From Micromonospora echinofusca (GTDB taxonomy: Bacteria > Actinomycetota > Actinomycetes > Mycobacteriales > Micromonosporaceae), in NCBI RefSeq assembly GCF_900091445.1, contig NZ_LT607733.1, positions 1,505,501-1,569,500 on the forward strand: a stretch of 64,000 bases of DNA, given 5' to 3'. Every line of letters begins with the position of its first letter. The first letter of the stretch is position 1. Shown piece by piece: positions 10,466 to 19,677 of the stretch. The notes beneath the pieces are model-generated. The model worked only from the letters and a program-made list of their open reading frames with translations, did no database searches and was not told the origin of the DNA. The translations under genes were made by a program, and so were the position numbers.

Positions 10466-11463
10466 GCACCCGCAACCGCGAGATCCACCTCGCCTCCCGC
10501 CCGCAGGGCTGGCCGACGGCCGACAACTTCCGCCTCGTCGAGACCGACGTGCCCACCCCCGGCCCGGGCCAGGTCGTGGTCCGCAACCGGTACATGTCGG
10601 TCGACCCGTACATGCGGGGACGCATGAACGACGTCAAGTCGTACGTGCCGCCGTTCGCGCTCGACGCGCCGCTGGACGGCGGGGCGGTCGGCGAGGTCGT
10701 GGCCGGTGGGACCGAGGGCCTGCGGCCCGGCGACACCGTGCTGCACGGCCTCGGCTGGCGCGAGTACGCGCTGCTCGACGCGAAGGCCGCCCGGAAGGTC
10801 GACCCCGACCTCGCCCCGGTCACCGCCTACCTGAGCGTGCTGGGCATGACCGGCCTGACCGCGTACGCCGGGCTGCTGGACGTCGCCGGGATGAAGCCCG
10901 GGGAGACGGTCTTCGTCTCCGCCGCCGCCGGCGCGGTCGGCAGCCTGGTCGGCCAGATCGCCAGGCTGCGCGGCGCGGGGCGCGTGGTCGGCAGCGCAGG
11001 CTCGGCGGCCAAGGTCGAACGGCTGCGGGCGCTCGGCTTCGACGCCGCGTTCGACTACCACGACGGGCCGGTACGCGACTCGCTGAAGGCCGCCGCGCCC
11101 GACGGCGTCGACGTCTACTTCGACAACGTCGGCGGGGACCACCTGGAGGCGGCGATCTCCGCGATGCGGGTGCACGGTCGGGCCGCGATCTGCGGCATGA
11201 TCGCGCAGTACAACGACACCGAGCCGCCGGCCGCGCCGCGCAACCTGGCGCTGGTCATCGGCAAGCGGCTCACCTTGCGCGGCTTCCTGGTCGGCGACCA
11301 CGGCCACCTGCGCGGCGAGTTCGTCCGCGAGATGGCCGGCTGGCTGCGGGACGGGAAGGTCTCCTACGACGAGACGGTCGTCGACGGCATCGAGAACGCC
11401 CCGGAGGCGTTCCTCGGCCTGCTGCGCGGCGAGAACCTCGGCAAGATGCTCGTCCGGGTGTGA
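10462..11463 (+). CDS. NADP-dependent zinc-free MDR oxidoreductase (CurA/PTGR-like)
   Basis: 333 aa medium-chain reductase of the enone reductase branch. N-terminal YMSVDPYMRGRMND is the family hallmark. The Rossmann glycine motif is SAAAGAVGSLVGQIARLRGAGRVVG, and VDVYFDNVGGDHLEAAI and GRAAICGMIAQYN follow. Zinc-ligand cysteines of alcohol dehydrogenases are absent. Such enzymes reduce alpha,beta-unsaturated carbonyls, which arise from lipid peroxides, so co-transcription with ohrR-ohr makes sense as a clean-up step. The substrate is not known. Confidence 0.85.
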   Translation: MSTRNREIHLASRPQGWPTADNFRLVETDVPTPGPGQVVVRNRYMSVDPYMRGRMNDVKSYVPPFALDAPLDGGAVGEVVAGGTEGLRPGDTVLHGLGWREYALLDAKAARKVDPDLAPVTAYLSVLGMTGLTAYAGLLDVAGMKPGETVFVSAAAGAVGSLVGQIARLRGAGRVVGSAGSAAKVERLRALGFDAAFDYHDGPVRDSLKAAAPDGVDVYFDNVGGDHLEAAISAMRVHGRAAICGMIAQYNDTEPPAAPRNLALVIGKRLTLRGFLVGDHGHLRGEFVREMAGWLRDGKVSYDETVVDGIENAPEAFLGLLRGENLGKMLVRV

Positions 11464-11546
11464 GCGGGGGCGTCGCTGCCGGCGCCCCCGGGACCCCGAC
11501 GCGGTGGCCGGCCTCACCGGCCGGTCACCGCCGGGGCCGGGAAGGA

Positions 11547-11561
11547 TAGGCTCGCGGCATG
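11547..11561 (+). promoter_or_regulatory. hisF leaderless promoter: TAGGCT 6 nt before ATG
   Basis: TAGGCT at 11547-11552 lies 6 nt before the hisF ATG at 11559. There is no Shine-Dalgarno. hisF therefore probably has its own leaderless transcript, separate from the his operon interrupted by the ohr unit. Confidence 0.55.
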
Positions 11562-12326
11562 ACGGTGGCGGTACGGGTCATCCCGTGTCTGGACGTGGAC
11601 GCCGGTCGTGTGGTCAAGGGGGTCAACTTCCTCGACCTGCGCGACGCCGGCGACCCGGTGGAGCTGGCGGCGGCGTACGACCGCGCCGGCGCGGACGAGC
11701 TGACCTTCCTCGACGTCACCGCCTCCGCCAGCGACCGGGGCACGATGCTCGACGTGGTCCGCCGCACGGCGGAGTCGGTCTTCATCCCGCTCACCGTCGG
11801 CGGTGGCGTCCGGCAGGTCGCCGACGTCGACACCCTGCTGCGTGCCGGCGCGGACAAGGTCGGGGTGAACACCGCCGCCATCGCCCGCCCCGAGCTGATC
11901 GCCGAGATCGCCGACCGCTTCGGCCGGCAGGTGCTGGTGCTCTCGCTCGACGTCCGGCGGGCGCCCGGGGGCGGCACGCCCAGCGGGTTCGAGGTGACCA
12001 CCCACGGCGGTCGACGCGGCACGGGGCTCGACGCGGTCGAGTGGGCCCGTCGCGGCGCCGAACTGGGCGCGGGCGAGATCCTGCTCAACTCGATGGACGC
12101 CGACGGCACCAAGGCCGGGTTCGACCTCGAACTCATCGGCGCGGTGCGCCGGGTGGTCGACGTGCCGGTGGTGGCCAGCGGCGGCGCCGGCGAGGTGGCG
12201 CACTTCGCGCCGGCGATCGGCGCCGGCGCGGACGCGGTGCTCGCCGCCAGCGTCTTCCACTTCGGCGAGCTGACCGTCGCCGAGGTCAAGGACGCGCTGC
12301 GCGGCGCCGGGCACCCCGTGCGCTGA
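11559..12326 (+). CDS. hisF: Imidazole glycerol phosphate synthase, cyclase subunit
   Basis: 255 aa (beta/alpha)8 barrel that joins PRFAR with ammonia from HisH to give imidazole glycerol phosphate and AICAR. Key features: [15 protein letters not shown] with catalytic Asp12, [12 protein letters not shown] phosphate site, [17 protein letters not shown] containing the second catalytic Asp, and [13 protein letters not shown]. It is separated from the other his genes by the ohrR-ohr-oxidoreductase operon and appears to be transcribed on its own. Confidence 0.97.
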   Translation: MTVAVRVIPCLDVDAGRVVKGVNFLDLRDAGDPVELAAAYDRAGADELTFLDVTASASDRGTMLDVVRRTAESVFIPLTVGGGVRQVADVDTLLRAGADKVGVNTAAIARPELIAEIADRFGRQVLVLSLDVRRAPGGGTPSGFEVTTHGGRRGTGLDAVEWARRGAELGAGEILLNSMDADGTKAGFDLELIGAVRRVVDVPVVASGGAGEVAHFAPAIGAGADAVLAASVFHFGELTVAEVKDALRGAGHPVR

Positions 12327-12390
12327 CCGTCGCCGCACCGGACACCCGTGCGCTGGCCCTCCGCCGCCGCACCGGACACCCGTGCGCTGA
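12311..12390 (+). repeat. 34-bp direct repeats trailing hisF
   Basis: The last bases of hisF (around 12311-12330, GCACCCCGTGCGCTGACCGT) are followed by two further copies of GCACCGGACACCCGTGCGCTG beginning at 12335 and 12369, a spacing of 34 bp. They look like duplications of the hisF 3' end into the intergenic region. No hairpin of note forms. Confidence 0.65.
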
Positions 12391-12455
12391 CCGTCCGCCG
12401 CGTTGGCAGCCCGACCGGGCGGCTGGCCGGCCGCCGGGCGCGGCGGCACCCGGTG

Positions 12456-12917
12456 TCAGTCGCGGCGTGGGCGGTTCTCGGGCGAGCGCCGCGGCGCCGG
12501 GATCGACCGCACCACGTATTCCTGGACGGCGGCGGCGTGGTCGGCCTCGTCCAGGTGCCACTCCGCGCTGACCGGGGGGTGCCGCCGTACCAGCACGCCC
12601 TGCACGGTGTCCACGGTGGTGGCGAGCCCGGCGTTCGGCCGGGTGCGCCAGAGGCGCTCACCGTCGGCGGTGATCCGGAACCAGCCGTCGGTGACGCTGA
12701 CCAGCCCGGCCCCGACGAGGCGACGGACCGCCGCCTCCACCTCGTGCCGCTCGGGGATCGCCTGGTTGAGGTGGTCGGCGGTGGAGAGCACGTCGGCGAG
12801 GCGTACGCCCTCGGGGCGGCGGCTGGACGCCGCGCGGCGGTGCCGTCCCGCACCACTGGCGATCACCACCGACACGAAGATCCAGGCATCGCTCCAGCGC
12901 CATCCGCAGTCCCCCAT
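12456..12917 (-). CDS. Winged-helix-like hypothetical protein
   Basis: 153 aa. I do not recognise a named family. Residues about 38-85 (RLADVLSTADHLNQAIPERHEVEAAV, then LVGAGLVSVTDGWFRITADGERLW) have the helix-helix-wing pattern of a winged-helix domain in which the second part ends in a beta wing. The C-terminus is Arg/Pro-rich. ATG 12917 is preceded by CAGAAT at leaderless spacing (6 nt). It converges with hisF and lies downstream of yczE in the same direction. Role unknown. Confidence 0.55.
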   Translation of the reverse strand: MGDCGWRWSDAWIFVSVVIASGAGRHRRAASSRRPEGVRLADVLSTADHLNQAIPERHEVEAAVRRLVGAGLVSVTDGWFRITADGERLWRTRPNAGLATTVDTVQGVLVRRHPPVSAEWHLDEADHAAAVQEYVVRSIPAPRRSPENRPRRD

Positions 12918-13096
12918 GCGAGGATTCTGCCGGGCGTGGCGTCCGAAGGGAACACCGGCGTCGGGCCCGCGTCTCCGGGACAGGGGTCACCCGGGACGTG
13001 GCTCGGGGTGGTGCGGGGCGGGCCGGGCAGCGGCGCGACGGGCGTCCGCGCCGACCTCGATCACGCCGAACTGGTCGGCCCCGGGGCGGGATCCGC

Positions 13097-13750
13097 TCAG
13101 AGCGTGGGGAGCGGCGTGACCGGGCCCGGGGCGGGGCCCCTCGGCCCGGCGACGGTGAACGGCGGCAGGAAGAGCTGGGTCAGCGGGCCGATGGCCAGCG
13201 CGTAGGCGACCGTGCCGACGCCCACGGTGCCGCCGAGCAACCAGCCCAGCGCCAGCACCGTGACCTCGATGGCGGTGCGGACGAGCCGGATCGAGCGGCC
13301 GGGCCGGCGGGCGACGTAGCCGGTCATCAGACCGTCGCGGGGGCCCGGCCCGAGGCGGGCGCCGAGGTAGAGGCCCGTCGCCGCCCCGTTGGCGACGATG
13401 CCGGCGACCAGCATCGCGCCCCGTACGCCCAGCGACCCGCCGGTCGGCAGCAGTGCGAGCGCCGCGTCCACCACCAGCCCGATCACCAGGACGTTGCTGA
13501 CCGTGCCGAGGCCGGGGCGCTGGCGCAGGGGTATCCAGAGCAGCAGCACCAGCGCGCCGACCGCGATGGTGACGGTGCCGAAGGAGAGGCCGGTCAGCTC
13601 GGACAGGCCCTGGTGGAACACGTCCCACGGGTTCAGGCCGAGCCCCGAGTTGATCATGAGGGCCATGCTCACGCCGTACAGGACGAGGCCCGCGTAGAGC
13701 TGGGTGAGCCGCCGCGCTGGACGGTGTCGGAGATTGCCAATCGGTGTCAC
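13097..13750 (-). CDS. YczE/YitT-like integral membrane protein
   Basis: About 217 aa from GTG 13750. It has five or six hydrophobic segments: QLYAGLVLYGVSMALMINSG, FGTVTIAVGALVLLLWIPL, TVSNVLVIGLVVDAALALL, GAMLVAGIVANGAATGLYLG, and AIEVTVLALGWLLGG / VAYALAIGPLTQLFLP. Motifs GLGLNPWDVFHQGLS and LGPGPRDGLMTGY, duplicated between the halves, are diagnostic of YczE. Transport substrate unknown. It is divergent from a MocR-type regulator, the classic yczE/yczR arrangement. Starts upstream of 13750 would cover the operator region, so GTG 13750 is preferred. Confidence 0.8.
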   Translation of the reverse strand: MTPIGNLRHRPARRLTQLYAGLVLYGVSMALMINSGLGLNPWDVFHQGLSELTGLSFGTVTIAVGALVLLLWIPLRQRPGLGTVSNVLVIGLVVDAALALLPTGGSLGVRGAMLVAGIVANGAATGLYLGARLGPGPRDGLMTGYVARRPGRSIRLVRTAIEVTVLALGWLLGGTVGVGTVAYALAIGPLTQLFLPPFTVAGPRGPAPGPVTPLPTL

Positions 13751-13757
13751 CCATGCC

Positions 13758-13793
13758 ACGCTAAAGGCCAATTCGCGCAGCGTAAGAGCCAAT
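13758..13793. promoter_or_regulatory. Direct-repeat operator candidate between yczE and its MocR regulator
   Basis: ACGCTAAAGGCCAAT (13758-13772) is repeated as AGCGTAAGAGCCAAT (13779-13793), 21 bp apart, which is two helical turns and on the same strand. MocR-family dimers characteristically bind direct repeats. On the minus strand the repeats lie where the yczE -35/-10 should be, and they precede the GGAGGAG site of the regulator gene by a few bases. Confidence 0.6.
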
Positions 13794-13808
13794 CCGGGAG
13801 GAGTGGCC

Positions 13809-15266
13809 ATGACCAGTCAGGTTCGGGGTGCTCAATTGGCCCGGCTCCTCGGTCAGTGGCATGCCCTTCCCGGCCGCCGCCGCAACCCCGACTACGCCGC
13901 CCTGGCCGGCGCCGTACGCGGGCTGCTCGCCGACGGCCGACTGCCGCTGGGCGTACGCCTGCCCGCCGAGCGGGAGCTGGCCGAGGCGCTGAAGATCAGC
14001 CGGACCACGGTCACGGCCGCGTACCGGGAGCTGCGGGAGAGCGGGCATCTCGCGAGCCGGCGGGGCGCCGGCAGCTGGACGATGCTCCCCGGCACCCACC
14101 GGGTGGCGAGCACCGGGCTCTGGACCCCGCTGGACGACCGCGACATGATCGACCTCGGGGTCGCCGCGCTCGCCGCGCCGCCCGAACTGCTGCCGGCAGC
14201 CCGCGCGGCGGCCGAGGACCTGCCCCGCTACCTGGGCGGCGCCGGCTACCACCCGACCGGCATCATCGAGCTGCGCGAGGCGGTGGCCCGCGCCTACACC
14301 GACCGGGGCCTGCCCACCTCGCCCGACCAGATCATGGTCACCAACGGCACCCAGCACGCCCTCGACCTGGTGCTCCGGCTGGCCCTCGCCCCCGGCGGGA
14401 ACGTGCTGGTCGAGGCGCCCAGCTACCCGAACGCGCTGGCCGCGCTCGCCGCCCGGCGGGCCCGGATCACCACCCACGGGCTGGCCGTCGAGGAGCCCGG
14501 CTGGGACGCGGACCTGCTGCTCGGCGGCCTCCGGCAGGCCCGGCCCAAGCTGGCCTACCTGATCCCGGACTTCCAGAACCCGACCGGTCACCTGATGCCG
14601 GCGGCGCTTCGGGAGCGGGTGGTGGCCACGGCGCACGCCGTCGGCACCGACCTCGTCGTCGACGAGTCGTTCGTGGACCTGCCGCTGGACGGGACCGTGT
14701 TGCCCCCGCCGACCGCCAGCTTCGACCGGCACTCCCGAGTGATCACCATCGGCGGCATGAGCAAGCCGTTCTGGGGCGGCCTGCGCATCGGCTGGGTCCG
14801 GGCCTCCGCCCCGCAGGTGCAGCGGCTCGCCGCCGCCCGCGTCGGCGTCGACATGGCCAGCCCGGTCCTGGACCAGCTGGTCGCGGTCCACCTGCTCGCC
14901 GACGCGCCGGGCATCGTCGCCGCCCGGCAGGCCCAGCTGACCGCCCAGCGCGACGCGCTGCTCGCCGCGCTCGCGCAGCGCCTGCCCGAGTGGCGGGTCA
15001 CCGTCCCGCACGGCGGGGTGACCCTCTGGGCCGAGCTCGACGGGCCGATCTCCAGCGCGCTGGCCCGGGCCGCCGAGGAGGTCGGCGTACGCCTGGCGCC
15101 CGGTCCCCGCTTCGGCCTGGACGGCACGCTGGAGCGCTTCCTGCGGCTGCCGTTCACCCTGCCGGCCGCCGACCTGGTCGAGGCGGTCGGTCGCATCGCC
15201 GCCGTCCGCTACGACCTGGACCGGGGCGGCCGGTCGCAGTGGCGGGAACCGGCGGTCATCGCCTGA
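13809..15266 (+). CDS. MocR/PdxR-type transcription factor (GntR HTH fused to aminotransferase domain)
   Basis: 485 aa. N-terminal GntR winged helix (about 20-90: YAALAGAVRGLLADGRLPLGV, PAERELAEALKISRTTVTAAYRELRESG) fused to a class I aminotransferase-like domain. The PLP-binding region is retained: FQNPTGHLM, DLVVDESFVDL and TIGGMSKPFWGGLRIGW with the Schiff-base Lys. Such regulators bind an amino acid-PLP adduct. Divergent from yczE with direct repeats between them, so it is the likely YczR-type regulator of that transporter. Start ATG 13809 has GGGAGGAG nine bases upstream. Confidence 0.87.
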   Translation: MTSQVRGAQLARLLGQWHALPGRRRNPDYAALAGAVRGLLADGRLPLGVRLPAERELAEALKISRTTVTAAYRELRESGHLASRRGAGSWTMLPGTHRVASTGLWTPLDDRDMIDLGVAALAAPPELLPAARAAAEDLPRYLGGAGYHPTGIIELREAVARAYTDRGLPTSPDQIMVTNGTQHALDLVLRLALAPGGNVLVEAPSYPNALAALAARRARITTHGLAVEEPGWDADLLLGGLRQARPKLAYLIPDFQNPTGHLMPAALRERVVATAHAVGTDLVVDESFVDLPLDGTVLPPPTASFDRHSRVITIGGMSKPFWGGLRIGWVRASAPQVQRLAAARVGVDMASPVLDQLVAVHLLADAPGIVAARQAQLTAQRDALLAALAQRLPEWRVTVPHGGVTLWAELDGPISSALARAAEEVGVRLAPGPRFGLDGTLERFLRLPFTLPAADLVEAVGRIAAVRYDLDRGGRSQWREPAVIA

Positions 15267-15352
15267 GGGCCGGGCCGGCGTGCCGGCCGGAACTCGCGGC
15301 CCCGTCGGTCAATCGCGCCTGCGCGACGCCCCGCGGCTGGGAGACTGCGCAG

Positions 15353-16666
15353 GTGGGGGACGCGCGGGGGATTCGGTGGCCGCGCGCGATCCTGCCGAGC
15401 GCACCGGGCTCCCGCACCACCCGGCTCGAACTCTTCTACGACCTCGTCTTCGTCTTCGCCTTCCTCAACGTGACCACGGCGACGGCCGGCAACCCGACCC
15501 CGCGAGGGCTGGTCCAGTTCCTGGTGGTGCTCGCCCTGCTCTGGTGGTGCTGGAGCGGCTTCGCCGTGGTGGGCAACGTGGTCCGCACCGACCAGGGGAT
15601 CGCGCCGTTGGTCGGGTTCGCCGTCTCCGCCGCCGTCTTCGTGCTCGCGCTGAGCCTGCCGAAGGCGTTCGTCGACCGCCCCGGCGGGCTGCCCGGCCCG
15701 GTGGTCTTCGCCGTCTGCTACTTCCTGGTCCGCGCGACCCAGGTGACGGTCTTCCTCTGGGCCGTACGCACCGACCCGGCGGTGCGCCGGCGGATGCCCG
15801 TGCTGGCCCTGCCGTTCCTGATCGCCACGGGGCTGATCCTGGCCGCCGCGATGGTGCCGCAGCGACTCTTCGACGGCACAGCCGAGATCGCGCTCCGGCT
15901 GGCGTTGTGGCTCGCCGCGCTCGGTGTCGAGTACGGCTCCGGCCTGGTCCAGCAGCGCGCGGGCTGGACGGTGCTCTCGGCGGGGCACTGGGCGGAACGG
16001 CACGCGCTGATCATCATGGTGGCGCTCGGTGAGTCGATCATCGCGTTGGGGATCGGACCCGGCACCACCGCCGCCCTGCCGCTGACCTGGCCCGTGATCA
16101 TCGCGGCGTTCCTCGGCATCGCGGTGGTCGCGGCGCTGTGGTGGGCGTACTTCGACACCCTCGCCCTGGCCATGGAGCAGGTGCTGCACCGCACCCGGGA
16201 GCGGCGCACCCGCGCCGGGCTGGCCCGGGACGTGTACACGTACCTGCACCTGCCGCTGATCACGGGCGTGATCCTGTTCGCCCTGGGCCTCAAGGGGCTG
16301 ATCCACGAGGGCGCCGACCCGGCGACCCCGACCTGGGGGGTGCCGCTGCCCGGCTTCGACATGCTGGCCCTCTTCGGCGGGGTCGCGCTCTACCTGCTCA
16401 CGCTGGTCCTGCTCGGCAGCCGGATGCTGGGCGCGGCGCGCTGGCCGTCGATCGGCGGGGTGGTGCTGCTCGCCGCGCTGACCCCGGTGGCCACGCGGCT
16501 GCCGGAACTGGTGGCCCTGGCCATGCTGGCGGTGGCCGCCATGCTGACGGTCTCGGCGCAGACGGTCGTCGACGCGCCACGGCGGCGGCGCGTGCGGCAG
16601 GTGGCGCTGGAGGAGCAGCTCGCCTCCGAGGCCGAGCAGACCCGGTGGCGGGGCCACCACCTCTGA
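15353..16666 (+). CDS. Low temperature requirement protein A (LtrA) family membrane protein
   Basis: 437 aa. Begins near TTRLELFYDLVFVFAFLNVTT, the LtrA hallmark with ELFYDLVFV, and has about ten hydrophobic segments. The second hallmark HWAERHALIIMVALGESIIALG is present near the middle. Function is unclear; LtrA was linked to growth at low temperature in Listeria. The start is GTG 15353, six bases after GAGACT (15341-15346), a leaderless arrangement. Convergent with the acyl-CoA ligase across a strong hairpin. Confidence 0.85.
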   Translation: MGDARGIRWPRAILPSAPGSRTTRLELFYDLVFVFAFLNVTTATAGNPTPRGLVQFLVVLALLWWCWSGFAVVGNVVRTDQGIAPLVGFAVSAAVFVLALSLPKAFVDRPGGLPGPVVFAVCYFLVRATQVTVFLWAVRTDPAVRRRMPVLALPFLIATGLILAAAMVPQRLFDGTAEIALRLALWLAALGVEYGSGLVQQRAGWTVLSAGHWAERHALIIMVALGESIIALGIGPGTTAALPLTWPVIIAAFLGIAVVAALWWAYFDTLALAMEQVLHRTRERRTRAGLARDVYTYLHLPLITGVILFALGLKGLIHEGADPATPTWGVPLPGFDMLALFGGVALYLLTLVLLGSRMLGAARWPSIGGVVLLAALTPVATRLPELVALAMLAVAAMLTVSAQTVVDAPRRRRVRQVALEEQLASEAEQTRWRGHHL

Positions 16667-16710
16667 GGGATCCGTCCCCGGCGTCCGCCGCCCCGCACCC
16701 AGCCCTGCCC

Positions 16711-16752
16711 GACGCCGGTGACCCCACGCCGCAGCGCGGGGTCACCGGCGTC
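16711..16752. terminator. Bidirectional hairpin between ltrA-like and fadD genes
   Basis: A perfect 15-bp stem, GACGCCGGTGACCCC (16711-16725) with its complement at 16738-16752, and a 12-nt loop. It lies between two convergent stop codons. There is no U-tract, which is usual in high-GC actinobacteria. It should act in both directions. Confidence 0.8.
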
Positions 16753-16758
16753 GCGTGC

Positions 16759-18585
16759 TCAGAGCTCGGCCAGCGTGCCCGCGTACAACTTCTCGATCTC
16801 GCCGGCGAAGTTGCTCTCCACGCCGCGACGCTTGATCTTGAGCGACGGGGTGATCTCGCCGTCCTCGATGGTCAGGTCGCGCGGCAGGATGGCGACCTTC
16901 TTGATCGTCTCCCAGCGGTTGAGCTTGGCGTTGAGCTCGGCCACGTACCCCTCGACCATGGCCTTCGCCTCCGGCGAGGCGACGATCTCGGCGTAGTCGC
17001 GGCCCTCCAGCGGGGTGCCGGCGGCCCAGCCCTTGATCGCGTCCGGGTCCAGCGTGACCAGCATCGTGCAGTAGTTGCGGGCCTGGCCGATCACGACCGC
17101 CTGGGAGGTGTACGGGCAGGTGGCCTTGAACATCCCCTCGATGTGCGAGGGCGCGATGTACTTGCCGCCCGAGGTCTTGACCAGGTCCTTCTTCCGGTCG
17201 GTGATCTTGAGGTAGCCGTCGGCGTCCAGGGTGCCGATGTCGCCGGTGCGGAAGAAGCCGTCCTCGGTGAACGCGGCGGCGGTCTCCTCGGGCAGGTTGT
17301 GGTAGCCGCGCATCACCGGCCGGCCACGCACCAGGATCTCGCCGTCGGTGTCGATGCGGCACTCCAGGTCGCCCATCGCCTTGCCGACGGTGCCGATGCG
17401 CAGCCCGTCCGGCGGGTTGACGAAGTTGCCGGCGCTGGTCTCGGTAAGGCCGTAGCCCTCGGAGATCGGCAGGTTCGCCGCGGCGAAGAAGGTGGCGATC
17501 TCCGGGCTGAGCGGGGCGGCGCCGGAGACGAGCACCCGGATCCGACCGCCGAGGCGGGCCTGGAGCTTGCTGAACACCAGCTTCTCGGCCACCGTGTACT
17601 TCAGCTTCAGCCCCGTCGGGACGGGCCTGCCGGCCTGCTCCAGGGCGACCTTCTCCTTGCCGACCCGTACGCCCCAGGCGAAGATCTTCGCCTTCGCGCC
17701 GCCGCCGGCCTGCGCGGTGGTCACCGCCTTGTTGTAGACCTTCTCGAACACCCGGGGCGCGCCGCACATCAGCGTCGGCCGGATCACCGAGAGCAGGTCG
17801 ACCAGCTTGTCCACCCGACCGTCGACGTACGTCGGCAGGCCCACGTGGATCGCCCCGCAGAGCAGGGTCTTGCCGAACGAGTGCGACAGCGGCAGCCAGA
17901 GATATTGCAGGTCGTTCTCGCGCAGCAGCCCCAGCTCGGCCTGTGCCACGCCCTCCCAGCACCAGCCGCCGTGCAGCAGCTCGACGCCCTTCGGGCGCCC
18001 GGTGGTGCCGGAGGTGTAGATCAGGGTGGCCAGGTGGTCGGGGCCGATCTGGGCGACCAGCGTGTCGATCAGGTCGGGCTCGGCAGCCAGCGCGCGGGCG
18101 CCCTGCTCCTCCAACTCGGCGAGGGTGAGCTGGGGGACGGCGGCGGCCGGGTCGGCGGCGCCGTCGAAGAGCACGACGTGGGTCAGCGCCGGCAGGTCCG
18201 CACCGGCGATCTTGGCGGCCTGGGCCGGGTTCTCGGCGAACAGCACGCGGGAGCCGGAGTCGGCGATGATGTAGGTCGCGTCGTCGGGCTCCGTGGTCGG
18301 GTAGACGGTGGTGGTCGCGCCGCCGGCGCACATGATGCCGAGGTCGGCGATCACCCAGTCGAGCCGGGTGTTCGCCAGGATCGCGACCGGATTCTCCAGG
18401 CCGACACCGAGGCCGTGCAGCCCGGCGGCGACCGCCTTGGCGCGACGGGCCATCTGCTCCCAGTTCAGCCAGACCGGCCCGGAGTCGTCGGGGGCCGGGT
18501 GGGCGAAGGCGTCGCGGTCGGGGGACGCCGCCACGCGCTTGAGGAACATGTCGGGGATGGAACGGTACGGTACATCGAGAGCCAT
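16759..18585 (-). CDS. Long-chain fatty acyl-CoA ligase (FadD15-like)
   Basis: 608 aa ANL-superfamily ligase that activates fatty acids with ATP and CoA. Motifs: the AMP-binding P-loop TLIYTSGTTGRPKGVELLHG, the substrate/adenine region EGYGLTETSAG, FFRTGDIGTLDADGYLKITDRKKDLVKTSGGKYIAPSHIE spanning the hinge and catalytic Lys region. The C-terminal domain ends normally at SNFAGEIEKLYAGTLAEL. The start is ATG 18585 (MALDVPYRSIPDMF) with AAGGCGG upstream. An in-frame start further upstream would add about 28 residues not typical of the family. Confidence 0.92.
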   Translation of the reverse strand: MALDVPYRSIPDMFLKRVAASPDRDAFAHPAPDDSGPVWLNWEQMARRAKAVAAGLHGLGVGLENPVAILANTRLDWVIADLGIMCAGGATTTVYPTTEPDDATYIIADSGSRVLFAENPAQAAKIAGADLPALTHVVLFDGAADPAAAVPQLTLAELEEQGARALAAEPDLIDTLVAQIGPDHLATLIYTSGTTGRPKGVELLHGGWCWEGVAQAELGLLRENDLQYLWLPLSHSFGKTLLCGAIHVGLPTYVDGRVDKLVDLLSVIRPTLMCGAPRVFEKVYNKAVTTAQAGGGAKAKIFAWGVRVGKEKVALEQAGRPVPTGLKLKYTVAEKLVFSKLQARLGGRIRVLVSGAAPLSPEIATFFAAANLPISEGYGLTETSAGNFVNPPDGLRIGTVGKAMGDLECRIDTDGEILVRGRPVMRGYHNLPEETAAAFTEDGFFRTGDIGTLDADGYLKITDRKKDLVKTSGGKYIAPSHIEGMFKATCPYTSQAVVIGQARNYCTMLVTLDPDAIKGWAAGTPLEGRDYAEIVASPEAKAMVEGYVAELNAKLNRWETIKKVAILPRDLTIEDGEITPSLKIKRRGVESNFAGEIEKLYAGTLAEL

Positions 18586-18723
18586 CGCTGTAGCCGCCTT
18601 CGGGGGTGGAGACGTGACCACGGTCACGTCGGCGTTCGTTACCGAAGGGTATTGCCTGCGCCCGGACATCGGCTAGCCCTGTCGATCACGGCTGGGCCAC
18701 GTCTCGGAGGATGGACACCCGGC

Positions 18724-19677
18724 TCAGGCGTACCGGGCCGCCCGCAGCGACCAGTCGTAGGTGGCGCGGATCCAGTTGCGCCGGGCCGTCAGGGCGGACC
18801 GCAGGCCGGCGTCGCCGGTGGCGAGCAGCGCCGTCTCGGCCGCCAGGTACGCCGAGAGGGCCCCGTTGAACCGGTCGGCCGCCGCCCGCAGGGCCGCCGA
18901 CTCGTCGCCGTCCGCCCGCCCCGCGGCGATCACCGCGACCAGGTTGTGCACGTCGGGCTGGGTGAGGTGCTCCTTGCGGTACGAGAAGACGTCGTTGCAC
19001 CAGCAGACCAGGTCGGCGGCGAGCAGGTCGAGGGCGACCAGCGACGGCTCGGTGCGGTGGGCCGCGCCCGGCAGGGTGCCGCCGGCCAGTTCGGTGAGGG
19101 TGAAGCTGGGGTGGACCGCGCCGGTGTGCCGGCGCATCTGGGCGTACTCGGCCAGCCCCGGCACGCGCCCGTGCTCCCGGTTCGCGGCCTCCCAGAGCAG
19201 CGCCAGCAGGTACTCCCGCACGTCCCCGACGAAGCGCAGCAGCGCCGCGGGCCCGCCAGCCGCGTGGGCCCGCCGGCACAGGTCGGCCAGCGCCTCGCCG
19301 AGCGGCCCGGCCACGGTGGCCGGCCCGTCGGTCGGGCTCCCCTGCCCGTCGAGCACGTCCAGCAGGGCGGCGACGGTCGGCGCCAGCCGGGTGGGGGAGT
19401 CGCCGAGGCCGTCCTCGTCGCAGGCGTCGTCCATGACGAACAGCCAGGAGATCAGGTCGGTGAGCAACCGCAGCCCGTCGACCGGGCTCTCGGGGCAGGC
19501 CCGCCCGGCCAGCCCGGCGGCGTCGGCCCGGCGCAGTCGGTGCAGCCGGTGTCCGTCACCGATCAGCCCATGGTCGAGCGCCCACTCGGTGCTCTCCCGT
19601 GCCACCCGCTCGGTGGCGTCGTGCTGGCGCTCGGGAAAGGGGGGTTCCCGTAGCGCCGAGACCGCAAAGGTCCGCAT
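18724..19677 (-). CDS. Class I terpene synthase
   Basis: 317 aa. It has the two metal-binding motifs of class I terpene cyclases: the Asp-rich DDACD at 83-87 (followed by ED) and the NSE triad N228-D-V-F-S232-Y-R-K-E236. Together these bind Mg and ionise a prenyl diphosphate. The length fits mono/sesquiterpene cyclases; the product cannot be predicted. AGGGGG is placed upstream of ATG 19677. No prenyl transferase or P450 lies next to it; neighbours are fadD and a TIGR03085 gene, so it is probably a single-gene terpene locus. Confidence 0.9.
   Translation of the reverse strand: MRTFAVSALREPPFPERQHDATERVARESTEWALDHGLIGDGHRLHRLRRADAAGLAGRACPESPVDGLRLLTDLISWLFVMDDACDEDGLGDSPTRLAPTVAALLDVLDGQGSPTDGPATVAGPLGEALADLCRRAHAAGGPAALLRFVGDVREYLLALLWEAANREHGRVPGLAEYAQMRRHTGAVHPSFTLTELAGGTLPGAAHRTEPSLVALDLLAADLVCWCNDVFSYRKEHLTQPDVHNLVAVIAAGRADGDESAALRAAADRFNGALSAYLAAETALLATGDAGLRSALTARRNWIRATYDWSLRAARYA

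Noticed and set aside
12987-13754. Alternative minus-strand frame over yczE
   Set aside because: The 13097-13750 frame encodes a coherent YczE membrane protein; the other is Arg/Pro-rich shadow.
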